A stretch of DNA of 64,000 nucleotides, taken from positions 2,294,001 through 2,358,000 of the forward strand of contig JBCAML010000002.1 of NCBI GenBank assembly GCA_038503075.1, read 5' to 3'. Positions 24,734-35,631 of the stretch are shown here, one piece after another. Made by a program: the position numbers and the translations under genes. Every line of letters begins with the position of its first letter. The stretch's first letter is position 1. Source of the stretch: Gyromitra esculenta. Its lineage: Eukaryota > Ascomycota > Pezizomycetes > Pezizales > Discinaceae. Under the pieces are notes generated by a model. It had not been told where the DNA came from and made no database searches. It saw only the letters and a list, made by a program, of their open reading frames with translations.

Positions 24734-26790
24734 ATGGCTCGAAAACAGGCACGATTTTCTCCCTACGTGATACGCCAATTAGTGATACTCTGTAAGTCGT
24801 GGCGCTCAGCATCTGAGAATCCCTATGAAAGGAGGCTAACGGCACTGTGAGTCAGCAATATCTCGTTTTGCTGAGCCAGTAGCAATGACTTCGGTCTCAC
24901 CATATCTCGTGCGTATTTCTTAATGGAAACGAAGTAGGATGTTGCGGTTTGAGATTGGTTCTAAACTTGATGGCAGTACTACATGATTGAGCACTTTGGA
25001 GTCCCAACCCCAGAAATCGCTAAATATGTTGGGATAACATTCTCGAGTTTTTCGTTTTGCCAGTTCTTCACGGGGATATGGTGGGGAAGAGCGAGTGATA
25101 AATATGGCAGAAAGCCGATGGTAATGTTGGGCTTATTCGGGACGCTTGTGTCACTTCTGGTTTTTGGCTTCTCGACAAGTGTAGCGATGGCTATAGCTGC
25201 AAGGTGCTTTTCTGGCTTATTGAACGGGAATGTATGAGATATAGAAGATATACTAAACTCGCTGGGAGCTTTATGCTAATTTTGGGGGTATTGTAGGTTG
25301 GCATCTTACGGACCATGGTCGCGGAAATGGTTCCACAGAAAGAGGTACCCCCATCCTGGATGAGTACGTGAGTTTCAGAATGGGCATTGACTAGACGCAC
25401 CAGTTACAACCACGCGCATTTTCTTTGATGCCTCTTGTTGTAAGTTACAAGTATTCTAGGGATTTTTTTGCTTTAACAGGGCTTTGCTAATATATATTGA
25501 TTCCTAGTGGTCAACAGGAGCGGTGCTTGGTCCTATGATCGGCGGAGGTCTAGCAGATCCCATCACAAATCATCCGGGCTGGTTTAAGGGAGAACCTCCG
25601 GCATTCTTCAAAAAATTTCCCTTCGCTCTTCCCAATATAGTGGCTTCAATATTTTTTGTCACTGGACTGACGATAGGCATACTTTTCCTAGACGTAAGAA
25701 AACCTTTATTTATATGACTAGAAAATATCAACTAACGAACTTTACCATCAGGAAACCCTTGAAACCAAGAAGGATAAACCCGATATAGGCCGTAGACTTG
25801 GATATAGGATTGCAAAGTATTTCGAGACTGAAAGGCACCATCATAAAGACATTGCGGATGATGAAACTACATCACTGTTGCGAGGTGAGAGTTCGGATGA
25901 AGAGGCCATAGTAGTACAAAAGAAGCAGTCTTCGAAGTCTCAAAGTGCTCCTCCTATTCGCGATGCCTTTACTTTCCAATCTACGATGAATTTGGTTGTC
26001 TATACCATCTTGTCGCTCCATGCGATCACATTTGACCAACTCCTTCCTGTGCTTATGGCCTACCCTCGCGATGATCCGTCTCTACATCTACTACCTTTCA
26101 AGTTTGGTGGTGGCCTTGGCATGACTTCATCTGAGGTTGGGTTTTTTTTCTCGGTATCCGGAGGCATCGGGATGCTTCTACAAGTTGGTTTCCTCATCAT
26201 AAAACACCTTAGGGCCGTTGCTGACTTGTTCCTACTGAAGATCATTGTATTCCCACCGGTTACGAATAGATTAGGCGCTCTTCGATGTTTGAAGCTTAGT
26301 TTTTGGACTTTCCCCATCGTCTATGCGCTGATCCCCTTTATTTTGGTTATCCCCCAAGACCAGAAACGAACAATGCTGTTCGTTTTGATTTTCTTTAGGA
26401 CTTTGAGTGGGATCTTTGCGTTCCCCTGTAGCACAATATTGCTTACAAACTCTTCGCCAACATTACGGCTTCTGGGAACATTGAATGGTATTGCAGTAAC
26501 GTTGTCTGCAATGGGGAGGGCTGTTGGACCAGCTGTAAGTTTTACTATCGTCTAGTGGTTTTTCGTACTGTCGTTAATATGAACTACAGATGGGTGGCCT
26601 TATGTTTAGCTGGGGCCAAAAGATAGGATATATCATCCTTCCCTGGTGGACCCTCGCCTTCATTACAATTCTCGGATCACTGCCGATTGCTTTCCTGGTT
26701 GATGGGGAGGGTTTTGCCAACGAAACCCCCGAAGTAGGGGTAGAAGAGGGGGCGGAAGTGGACTCAAGCCAAACCTCGTCGCTGAAGTGA
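24734..26790 (+). CDS. Major facilitator superfamily transporter
   Basis: Integral membrane transporter, substrate unknown. Nine exons: 24734-24791, 24856-24908, 24977-25231, 25297-25344, 25404-25439, 25508-25693, 25752-26183, 26241-26534 and 26590-26790, giving 520 aa. It belongs to the fungal MFS branch that includes yeast Ycr023c. The N-terminus reads SRFAEPVAMTSVSPYL before TM2. The loop 2-3 signature GRASDKYGRKP is intact, and VGILRTMVAEMVP and GPMIGGGLADP lie where the family has them. The central cytoplasmic loop is charged (DDETTSLLRG). The intron at 26184-26240 is 57 bp and stop-free, so it can be missed; removing it gives GIGMLLQ-IIVFPPVTNRLG, which fits the family. Its donor is the weak GTTGGT. 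Confidence 0.93.
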
Positions 26791-27998
26791 GCAGTGTAGG
26801 GTTGCATCAACGATAGAGGGCGGGGAATGATGGTGTTACTATGTTCCCGTCCCCATGAGTGCAATTAATTAGAGGGTACTAGAGTAGAAATAATTAACAA
26901 TTTGTATTTCTTGTTGCTATTAGCATTTGAAGAGGGGAGGGGGAAAGGAAAGTTGCATGAAAAGTGCTGTCCAGGGCGTTAGGCCAACCAGTATTATAAC
27001 GAAAGTTCGAATTTTTGGCGTCTGGTGTTGATGTATGCATGTGTATATTTTTCTGTTCTTCATCGCAGATATTTTTTTGTAGTCTAGTCGAAAATAAATA
27101 TACATGTTGGGAAACTTTATACGGAGTAGCTGAGAGCCATAGTGAAACTTTTGAGTGCCCTGGCCATGAGTTTACGTTTCTATTTTCTAGCACAATTTAG
27201 TAGTGAGTTTCTTACTACTTATTATGAAGTAAGACCCCCTGGTTATAAGCTTTTTATTACCTTTATTATTGGCCAAATTTAATAAGTATTAGTGTGACGT
27301 CATAGGTCTACAGGGTAGTTTTTTTAGTAAACTTGATTACACAAGTACTACTACTCGTGAGCGTGTATTCGTGTAGTAGGAGTAAACGACCGAATATTCC
27401 GGGGAAAAACTTCGAAGAAAAGGGAATTTACTCTTGATAATGCGGAGATATTTTATTGCGTTTGTGCGTGTGCTGTATCTTATTAGTCATACGATACCCG
27501 TTGTCGTTAAAAAAATAGCCGGAATTCGATATAGTAACCAATACACCACGATGCGACACGATTCCTCAGTCCCTCTTTAAATGCTTGCTGAGGCAGGAAT
27601 GATCCATGAGATATCTATATATGTTGGAGATTTATTCTACTCTTTACTTTATTTTTATAACTACATTTGTAGTTGAATAGTTGCGTCGTGATGTAGGTTA
27701 TTTTTTAGAGCGGTGGAGGGGTCAGCGAGGCAGAGGGTATAACGAGGTTTGAGTAGCAAATGGAATATTTCGCCACAAAATGTATATCAGTTTGTTAGCC
27801 AAGACCGCCAAGCCTCGTTATACCCTCTGCCTCGCTGACCCCTCCAGTGCTCCACCACGTTACAACAAACACGTCTGCAGCCTAGATCCTCTCGCCCAAC
27901 CTCCAAAAACCTCCAATGTCACTCAACATCGCCAACACTCCCTCTCCCTCTCCAAGCATCTATTTACGCATTTACCCATCCACTCATAACCCTCTTCT
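26791..27998. other. Intergenic region with a MITE close to the next start codon
   Basis: AT-rich spacer between two plus-strand genes. It contains the transporter 3' region and the upstream region of the F-box-like gene. A hairpin element lies at 27708-27852. From 27853 to 27998 the strand is C/T/A-rich, as in a fungal 5' leader. No further gene was seen. Confidence 0.55.
27708..27852. mobile_element. MITE in the upstream region of the F-box-like gene
   Basis: The inverted arms of about 40 bp include GGGGTCAGCGAGGCAGAGGG on the left and its exact complement on the right. The left flank is TA (27706-27707). The right flank reads CA, so the duplicated target site has probably mutated there. 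The right end is 146 bp before the start codon at 27999, so the element may lie in the promoter or 5' leader. Confidence 0.82.
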
Positions 27999-28772
27999 AT
28001 GGCAAAATCGATACCGATATGTTCGCATCCTACTGGATCAATGCAAGATATCGTCAATATTATCCAGCAGTACCCGATTCTAGAAAATCTCGTCAAATAC
28101 CTCTCACAAGCTGAGTTACTCAACCTGATGCTCACGTGTAAGGCTGTTCAAGACATACTTAACCCCACCGCCCACACTCACTGTATCATCAATCTACGCA
28201 AAAAAGCCATCCAGTATCCCGAGAAACTAGAGTGTCCGGCCTGTAGTTTCCGAATGGCTGTGTGTGGGAGTTGCCCGCGCCTGATCCATGTGAGTCTTCG
28301 TGCAACAACGTCGTCTTGGTTTTTTATCGACACCTGCCGTCAAACCCAATATCTTTCTTGTTTCTGCCCGCTCGAGATGATTTTCTTGATTTATGTAAAA
28401 CTGATAATATTAAAGGCACAAATAAACCTCCAGCATCCCCTTCAGGCATATTCCACACTAAATCGTACGACTCTCATTTGCAATAACTGCGTTATCAATC
28501 TTCCAGAAAAGACTACTGGCAGCTGCTGCGGTTGCGACAGAAGTGTAGATTCTAGATGCATCTGCAGCCAATGCTTGCAAAACGAACAACAAGAAAGAAT
28601 TAAAGCGAATGAACCCCATCTCAAGAATTTATATCGTTCCGAACCTATCCGAAAGAATATGAAGTGCAGATGCGGTAAATGTGCCAAGTTTATCAGCAAG
28701 AATATGGTCGGGCGGGTAGGAGGGCCGAAGAAAATGTGTAGGTGGTGTGGGAAAATGGCAGAGTGCTACTGA
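27999..28772 (+). CDS. F-box-like protein with Cys-rich C-terminal zinc sites
   Basis: Probable substrate adaptor or zinc-binding protein; exact role unknown. Two exons, 27999-28289 and 28446-28772, giving 205 aa. The intron has a strong GTGAGT donor and a TTCAG acceptor. It is 156 bp without a stop, so an unspliced frame of 257 aa also exists. Residues about 23-50 (PILENLVKYLSQAELLNLML) resemble an F-box helix pair. Before the intron there are CPAC and CGSC pairs. After it come CNNC, CCGC, CSQC, CRCGKC and CRWC, enough for several zinc knuckles. No catalytic motif is seen. The start is the first ATG after a leader-like segment. I do not recognise a named family. Confidence 0.75.
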   Translation: MAKSIPICSHPTGSMQDIVNIIQQYPILENLVKYLSQAELLNLMLTCKAVQDILNPTAHTHCIINLRKKAIQYPEKLECPACSFRMAVCGSCPRLIHVSLRATTSSWFFIDTCRQTQYLSCFCPLEMIFLIYVKLIILKAQINLQHPLQAYSTLNRTTLICNNCVINLPEKTTGSCCGCDRSVDSRCICSQCLQNEQQERIKANEPHLKNLYRSEPIRKNMKCRCGKCAKFISKNMVGRVGGPKKMCRWCGKMAECY

Positions 28773-29827
28773 GCGTCCGGGCTCGAAGGTGTGGTACATG
28801 TTGGCCGCCAACCATGACACCCTAAGAGAAGGATTTCAATTTTATGAATCATCTAGAAGTGCAAGTGATTAGGAATATTTGGGTTGGGTTGCATATTTCT
28901 TATAGACCAGGCGGGGATTTCAAGACATTAGTAAGTACCTCTCGGTAGTGAGATTTTTGGAAGTTTAGTAGTGTCTATGGGTGAAGTACGGTGTTCTTAG
29001 ATAATCGTTGATTATTCAGAGTTGAAGAGAGGTACTTGGTGCCCTGAGATGGCGAGGTCATTGTAAAGGGTACTAGAATCTTGTTGCTTAGGTACTTTTT
29101 GGTTCAGCCCGTTCCCTCCCACTAAAGCTCCGGTTATTCGTTACCCACAAGAGCAGGGTCTGTTAGTGCTAGACGATATCAGAAAGCCGGGTGATAATAT
29201 TTTTTTTGAAGAGTATGAAATGAACCGAATGTATCTGTGAATATTTATTCGTGGCGAGAGAGCTTTATAAACCAACCTTGAGCCTCTTTGGCTAGGATTG
29301 TAGATTTCCCCTCCTCCCCTCCATTTTCTCGGAGCCTTCTTCATACGAATACCTGTTGGGGGATGTATAGTCCAGATAAACTCATCGTAACCTGTTATAG
29401 ATCCATTTATTTATTATTTCATTTAATACATTCATTTTATAGGTTATGACGCAACCTATTCTAGGTGGTACATACAGTACGAGAAAATAGGGTGAATCTG
29501 CTACTGTATTGTTGGGAAATGTAAGCTTGATTCTGGAGAGCTATCGTACTTGCGCTAGGAATCCAGTATTGCTTCAGCATTTTTTCAGAATGTCGCACAT
29601 ACGCTGTACCAGTTGCATCCCCTTTCTTCATACTGTACCTACTTGCTCTAGTCCCTTTCTAGAGCGCGGTGATGGTAGCTGAGGGATATTAAGGTATGAA
29701 TCTGGAATCGATGCCAGCTAATGACTTATTCGACTCAGGGAGATCCGCATTAGCTTTTTACGACGATAGTGATGATGACGACGGTAGCGACGATAACAGT
29801 GGCGATACTCGGGTCGGGGAATAAGTG

Positions 29828-29927
29828 CTAGGGGTAGGGGTATGAAGATGGAATAAGTCTCACATTATTTCTATGGCAACCTCACAGAACGAAAACTTGG
29901 CGTTCCATCTCCACACCCCACACATAG
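29828..29927. mobile_element. MITE family D, copy 1
   Basis: This 100-bp element begins CTAGGGGTAGGGGTATGAAG and is nearly identical along most of its length to the element at 34630-34731. The right flank is TA (29928-29929); the left flank reads TG, probably a mutated TA. The right end has diverged more than in copy 2, where the arms are still clearly inverted. Confidence 0.8.
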
Positions 29928-30002
29928 TACCTGAAAACCGGTTTGCAAGCTAGGGTTTTTATTGGACAGAATATGCTCAAAGGTCCGCCACTGCGTGATC
30001 TA

Positions 30003-30130
30003 CTTGTTAGCAGGCATACGAACCAGAAAACATGGGGGTGTGGCTTTGTATGCCACGGAATCTGTGCCTAATGCCGCAGCGTACAAAGCCACACTCCCCA
30101 TGTTTTCTGGTTCGTATGCCTGCTAACAAG
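30003..30130. mobile_element. MITE family E, copy 1, near-perfect hairpin
   Basis: The 128-bp element has arms of more than 50 bp that are almost exact reverse complements (for example GCAGGCATACGAACCAG on the left). TA flanks both ends (30001-30002, 30131-30132). The core AAAACATGGGG and GTGTGGCTTTGTATGC are shared with the element at 30247-30373. The arm identity suggests recent activity. Confidence 0.88.
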
Positions 30131-30246
30131 TAGCAAATCGAACACCCTGCTTTGTCTCCCCCAGTCTTCAGGTACTTATTCCCTGACCCGGGAATCCAAG
30201 AACATGGTTTCGTTTCGCATGATTCCGGAAGCGAGACGCACACGTA

Positions 30247-30373
30247 CTCGTCATCCAGGGTAAGAACCTGAAAACATGGGGTGTGTGGCTTTGTATGCTA
30301 TGGAGTGGTGCACGGATATTTCGCCATACAAATTCACCACCCATGTTTTCAGGTTCTTACCCTGGATCACGAG
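30247..30373. mobile_element. MITE family E, copy 2
   Basis: This 127-bp hairpin starts CTCGTCATCCAGGGTAAGAA, and the right arm is the near-exact complement. TA flanks both ends (30245-30246, 30374-30375). It lies only 116 bp from copy 1. The two share the inner arm (GAACC, GAAAACATGGGG, TGTGGCTTTGTATG) but differ in the outer 15-20 bp. Confidence 0.87.
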
Positions 30374-31328
30374 TACCACCCGTGTGATTAAGAACGATCT
30401 CTCGAACTTTCCACGTGAGATGCCAAGCCCTGGAATGCGCGTTGAACTCATAGAATATCACTCATTCGCCGCTACCACCGAGCTTGGTTACGAGTTTTTC
30501 GTTCCCGATCAATTGCATGATCTGAGGCTTTACGGAGTAAATAAACGTATACCTAGATTGGTGAGTACGTGCTAAAGCCTATCTATTGGTGTCAGAATAA
30601 TTTGTTAATCCTAGAGTTTGGAGATCCCTTGCGAAAGACCTGCTTCGTTTAATTTTCGGTTGGTGTTCTCCAAGCCTATGGTCATTGAAGGTCTAATGAT
30701 TATTAAAGGCTAAGAGCTCTTTATTTCTTATTCTTATGGTCAACTGAAGGAGAATATAGGGCAATGAAAATGAATCTACTAAGATAGCAATCAACAGCAT
30801 CAGATGATGAAAGATGTGGCAAGTCAGAAGGCAAAATGACCAACAAGTGATGAATAGAATACGGTTTTGCTGTATTGGATGTTACAGAGTAGCTGGAGAA
30901 ACTAGGAGTGAATAAATGAACCTATTATCCTTCGGTACATTCGGTACCATTACATGTAGTTATTGTATTTAAAAAAACTCTCTTCTATATGCATATGGCC
31001 CTAATTAAATAGGCGACTTTTCCTCCAATAAATCCTGTTGAACCTGATCCATTTAAAGTACAATAAACGGAGAAACCTCTTAAGAAGAAAAACCATACTA
31101 TTCTAGAGGAGTATATAGTACCTTCATCATCGCTTTCGCAGGCAAACTTCCCTCTGAATTACAGATCTGGATTTGCATCAAATACTACATTCGTTTTCTA
31201 GTGGAATCACATACACCAGACAGAATCACCATTTCAAAGCACATCTGGAAAACATACTTTCTTACAAACAAGCAAAAACATCAACAAGCGAGAAACCCAA
31301 CAGTGTGAGATCCCTAGATACCGACAAC

Positions 31329-31559
31329 ATGTGCATCGTGGAGTACCACTACTTCTGGTGTAACTGCCTCATCAGCACCAAGACGGTCCACTGCCGATTA
31401 GCGATCGTGGCAAAAACGGAATGTCCTCCCAGGGCTAGACAAGAAGAGGTCCTTGAGTACGAAACGTTGAAATGTTGGGATCTAGCTAGTGGGGGCAACG
31501 GTGATCCGAGAAGTTGCATGAATCGTAAATTCACTAGGAAATTGCACTGCCACCACTAA
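31329..31559 (+). CDS. Small Cys-rich protein, 76 aa
   Basis: Single exon, function unknown. The protein starts MCIVEYHYFWCNC and has further Cys or His at VHC, ECP, KCW, SCM and HCHH. This looks like a compact metal-binding fold and not a secreted protein, because there is no signal peptide. The M-C-x(3)-Y start with spaced Cys resembles small orphan proteins that I associate with filamentous ascomycetes, and the larger protein at 41400-42275 starts in a similar way. The ATG chosen is the first in a frame whose Cys pattern starts at residue 2. Confidence 0.55.
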   Translation: MCIVEYHYFWCNCLISTKTVHCRLAIVAKTECPPRARQEEVLEYETLKCWDLASGGNGDPRSCMNRKFTRKLHCHH

Positions 31560-32479
31560 TGGCGGACGGGAACGTATTCCAATTCGTGAATCGTATAAGT
31601 AATTTGCGATATCTGTTTCTGTCAAAATTCCAGAATCTTGCATTTCCTTGCCGATTGGTGGCCATACATGTTCGATTGCCTATTCTATTATTGAAAAATA
31701 TTTTGTCGTGCTACAAGTTAGCTATTTTATTTGCTTTTCATTCATTTGCGTCAACTTTTTCATCGAACCTATCACGTAAACTCTCCTATGAAGCTCTTTG
31801 ATAAATGCTGGCGCTTAGAGGCAAGTCCCATAACTAGCAGCCAGCAGTTGATCAAGCCAAATTCTAGTGGTTCCGTATATTTGCAACTATAGCCGGCTAG
31901 TAGAACCCTACCTACCAGATACATGTACCAAGGGATGCGGGAAAGTGATGCACATTCCCTCAATTTTCAATAACCACAAAACTAACTTGTATGAAGTTTT
32001 TTCCCCCCCGAATACATAGGGAACTAGACTACATAGAATCTAAGCCTAGTAAGAAACCCAAAGTAAATTTTGTTGTCATTTATCATCATAGAGATTTTTT
32101 GACTGAAAATTGATGATCTCATGATCTCTTTACTTGATATCCACATCTTTCACAAAGTAAACTAGATATTTCATCCTGAGGGTGACTAATCAAGGCGATC
32201 AATAAGATATTCATTTATATTAAGTTTTGCTTTGTGGTGAAATTAAATGGGTTATCTGGGTGTTGTTTGGGCGTTGCCAAGCAATGCGCATCCCTTGGTG
32301 TCCAGGGTACATGTAGGCATAAAACCCTGGGAATGTCTTTTGCTGGTAAGACTTTTTGGTTTGCTCTCCTTGGCCACATTACCGGATCGATTAGCCAATT
32401 CCTGCCGCATTCCCAAGTTCCTCATACCTGTCCCAAGTAGTATTGGTATTTGTTTACATGCAGATTGCTCTATTGAATA

Positions 32480-32585
32480 GAGACTTTGCGCTTTTGAGCC
32501 AGCCCTGATTTTTGACCAACCAGAAGCTGATTTGCACTAATCAAATTGCTAGAAATCGGAACTGGATCTATTTGCGCAAAGTCTC
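32480..32585. mobile_element. MITE family A, copy 2, uninterrupted
   Basis: This 106-bp element has ends GAGACTTTGCGC and GCGCAAAGTCTC and TA at 32478-32479 and 32586-32587. Read on the minus strand it matches the element at 2276-2549. Where that copy has TA, a 166-bp insert and TA again, this copy has just two bases (TG where TA would be expected). It therefore marks the pre-insertion structure. Confidence 0.85.
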
Positions 32586-33558
32586 TAATCTCGCACTTTA
32601 TGTCATGCGTCTAAGCACATGTATTCTGCTTCTATGAGCCGGAACCGAATCCGTCCAATCTACGAAGCTCGGTTAAGATGAGAAAATAAATAAACAAAAG
32701 TTTGCTTAAAGTGCAATCCTGGTTATAAGAAGCCTCCGATCTCGGTAGCAATGGCCCCTTCATATATCGATAGTTATTCATCAAGGGATGAACCTGGGAG
32801 CCATCGGATGGATAGATCTGAGTACTGAGTATATACTTTTTGCAGTTGAACAAATGAAAGAACGTGGTTCTAGTACCCCTCGATCCCTATAGAATTTGGC
32901 TATTAGAGTTGATCTGTGGCCCGATTGAACTCGAAAGCTGTGGGGTGTCTGCACACACTCACGCATACCCGCACGCTTAGAGTATGCACGTAAGCATATC
33001 TCGGTATATTTCCTGCTGGATCCATAGCCGAAATTTTTTGACCCAACTAAGTGGGTCTCAGATGTCTCACACTCTGATAGCAGCTGGGTAGAAAAAAGCA
33101 CTGTACCTCTTTGATGGCATCTGCCTTGGGGGTTATGGGTATCAAATGTTTACGATGCAGATTAAAACTTTACAAAGGTACATGTCAATATTGGCAAACA
33201 TGCTGGATCCAGTCCGACATGCATTAGCTTGCGGAGCCTCATTTTAAATTTATCTCGGGATGAAGAGATAGACGTCTATCGTGAGAGTGCTGCGGCTTTT
33301 CCGTCCCATACAGAGAGTTTGTTGATATCAAAGCAAGAGCAAACACAGCAGAAGTGAATGTATATTTGAAATTGACTCGATAACCTTAATATACAATCCA
33401 AGAGATAGCTTCTTACTTACTCTACCTTCAAAAACACTGAAGAAGTCTTGTGAAAGGTGATAGAAACCCCAACACCACCAGATCCCACCCCTTTAGGCGG
33501 GGTATAACTAGGCAATTGAGACCTAATGAAAAGAAAAAGAAGACTAAGAATAAGCCCC

Positions 33559-34007
33559 TTAGAGGTCTAAATTCTCTAGCTTAGAATTTGACATAATCGA
33601 TACTTTAGATGTTGGAGTGAGGGGAACATACGGCGATTTTGGCGCGTAAATAGATGCTGCTCTATCATAAACCTCTACTCGCCCCTCTTCAGTAGGCAAG
33701 GACCCCCAGCAACTGAGGCTTCGCTCCGCCTCCTTTGTATTCACGTCAATGGCCAGATTCTAGCTCGAGTGACTTCCTATGATCTTAAATTTCTCTTGGC
33801 ATATCACTCTTAGTTTATGAATAGACCGTGGAGGTATTCGCATGTTTCTATGAAGATTTCTTAAGGTAGATATTGGGTGTAGTGTGTTGGGAAAATTTAA
33901 AAAACACTCACATCTGGAATCAAGGCTTCATGCAGTTGGCGGTTCTTGGCATGTGCAACTATCACACAGCATGGATGTCTCACTAGCTCGTAAGTGGCCA
34001 CCTCCTC
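33559..34007 (-). CDS. Possible 3' exons of an unrecognised gene
   Basis: Two minus-strand segments look coding and share phase: 34007-33912 (32 codons, ending ALIPD before a GTGAGT donor) and 33759-33559 (66 codons and a stop). The intron between them would be 152 bp with a CTAG acceptor. The last exon (RVEVYDRAASIYAPKSPYVP) has a natural protein composition and ends with a short acidic/hydrophobic tail. An in-frame stop directly precedes the first segment at a GTAG that could be an acceptor, so upstream exons are expected, but I could not find them. It may instead be a decayed gene fragment. Confidence 0.3.
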
Positions 34008-34629
34008 CTACGCCATAATGCAGGCACTTCACGCAGCTCTTAAGGGATAATATTCTTTGCGACAATTGCGGTGAATGGGGGGCCTTAAACATAGAGGGGT
34101 ATATACTCGAGCAAGGTTAAATTTTTATGAGGGGAGCGATCAATGTTTCCCCAGCCCAGGTAAATGGCGGGCGGGACACTATAATCTTACCGAAGTTATT
34201 GTGTAAGTCTTCAACACTAATTTAGGTAACACCGTTTAACTTCGTCCCAAGTCCAACACCCACCTAGAGTTGTATATTCCTTGTAAGTTCAAAAAAGGTT
34301 AGCTCTTTCTATGCAGAAACTTATCGAAAAAAAACCCAAGTTTGCTCCCCATGGTGCTGCCCAAGTTCAACATATGGCCAAGGTTCTGAACTCATATCAG
34401 TTTGATAATTGATAATATCAGAATTCGTAACAATACTTCAGATATTTCACATGGCCGAGCCTCATGGATAAAAGTACCTTTTATAGGTATTTAGCTCATG
34501 CGAGGAATCTTGGATTGCAGATTGCTTGAACCTCGAAACCGTAACTGTACTCGTGGGGGCCGCCATAACGTAGAAGCGTGTATGACAGCGCCTTGGCATA
34601 ATAACGCAGAATAATGGGTATCTGGTGTA

Positions 34630-34731
34630 CTAGGGGTAGGGTATGAAGATGGAACAGGTCTCACATTATTTCTACGGTGACCCCACAGAACGAAAAACCC
34701 TGGCGGTCCATCTCCACACCCTTACCCCTAG
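34630..34731. mobile_element. MITE family D, copy 2
   Basis: This 102-bp element has ends CTAGGGGTAGGG and CCTTACCCCTAG and TA at 34628-34629 and 34732-34733. The inner arms (GAAGATGGA and TCCATCTCC) are also inverted. It is nearly identical to the element at 29828-29927 across the interior. Confidence 0.85.
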
Positions 34732-35631
34732 TAAATGGTCTGTTTGAATCTCACTGGTAAAGGCGGGAACAGAAATTCCCGTCGATCTAGAGATATGCGA
34801 TCCACGCACGCAGGCTCGGAGAGCGTTTCTGGGTGTCAGAGCAAGTTCCTTTTATGCACTAGACATGCATAGTTAGCGGGCCGTCGCGGGTTTTACAGCG
34901 GCTGTGTGGGATCCGCAGCGACGGTTCACCACTCCCCGTCAACGCTTTGGCCTCAAACCAACGGGTGATCGGCGTATTGGCTGCCAGTATTTCAGCACGC
35001 TAGTTTTGGCCGAATCGGGGGTCGAGAATATAACCCAATGAAAATGCTAGTTGCGAGCTATACGCTACATGTGTTTCGTTGCAGGACCTCAGCCGTTCGG
35101 CTGGTTATAATACGGTTTGATTCCATATCGTGGGAAAGTATACTAATTCAATGGCAGTAACCTCATACTATAGTTGACTAAGTTTAAGTTGGTCATATTC
35201 ATAAATTGAGAGGGTAGCGAAGGGCTAATCGAAGCAGGGATTTGGATAGTGAGACTATATTGAGGGCTGAAGAAAAGAAAAACATATCCGAGCATTATTG
35301 AAAACACCAACCCCCTTCTCAGAAATGATTAGAAAATACCAAACTTCCGCCCAATAAGACACCTACTTTATGCCACACTACATTGTCATCTCCCCATCTT
35401 GTACAAATCCAAAACTAAGTTTCTTGGGGGAAAAAATTGAATCTAACATAGAAATACCAAATAATATCAGAAAGGGGAAATAAACCATTTCTAAAAATAG
35501 CAATATTCACAACGAAAACAAAGAAGTAGGAGCTTTTATGTCAGTCTAAAAACGGAAAATGTAAAACTGCCCTTTTCCTAGAGTCAATCAAGGATCGGAT
35601 AGGAAATCAGATAAGAAAAGAAAACAAATAA

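Larger units (their letters stand above)
28773..31328. other. Intergenic region with a cluster of three MITEs
   Basis: No gene was seen. Three palindromic elements lie within 550 bp (29828-30373). A shorter inverted pair (AAGTACCTCTC) around 28932 and 29028 may be another decayed element. One exact TACATGTA is at 30951-30958. Confidence 0.5.
31560..35631. other. Long AT-rich intergenic region with MITEs and possible exon remnants
   Basis: Mostly AT-rich spacer with no clear complete gene. It contains family A copy 2 (32480-32585), family D copy 2 (34630-34731), TACATGTA at 31920 and 32308, and a pair of minus-strand segments at 33559-34007 that may be real exons (listed separately). Confidence 0.5.
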
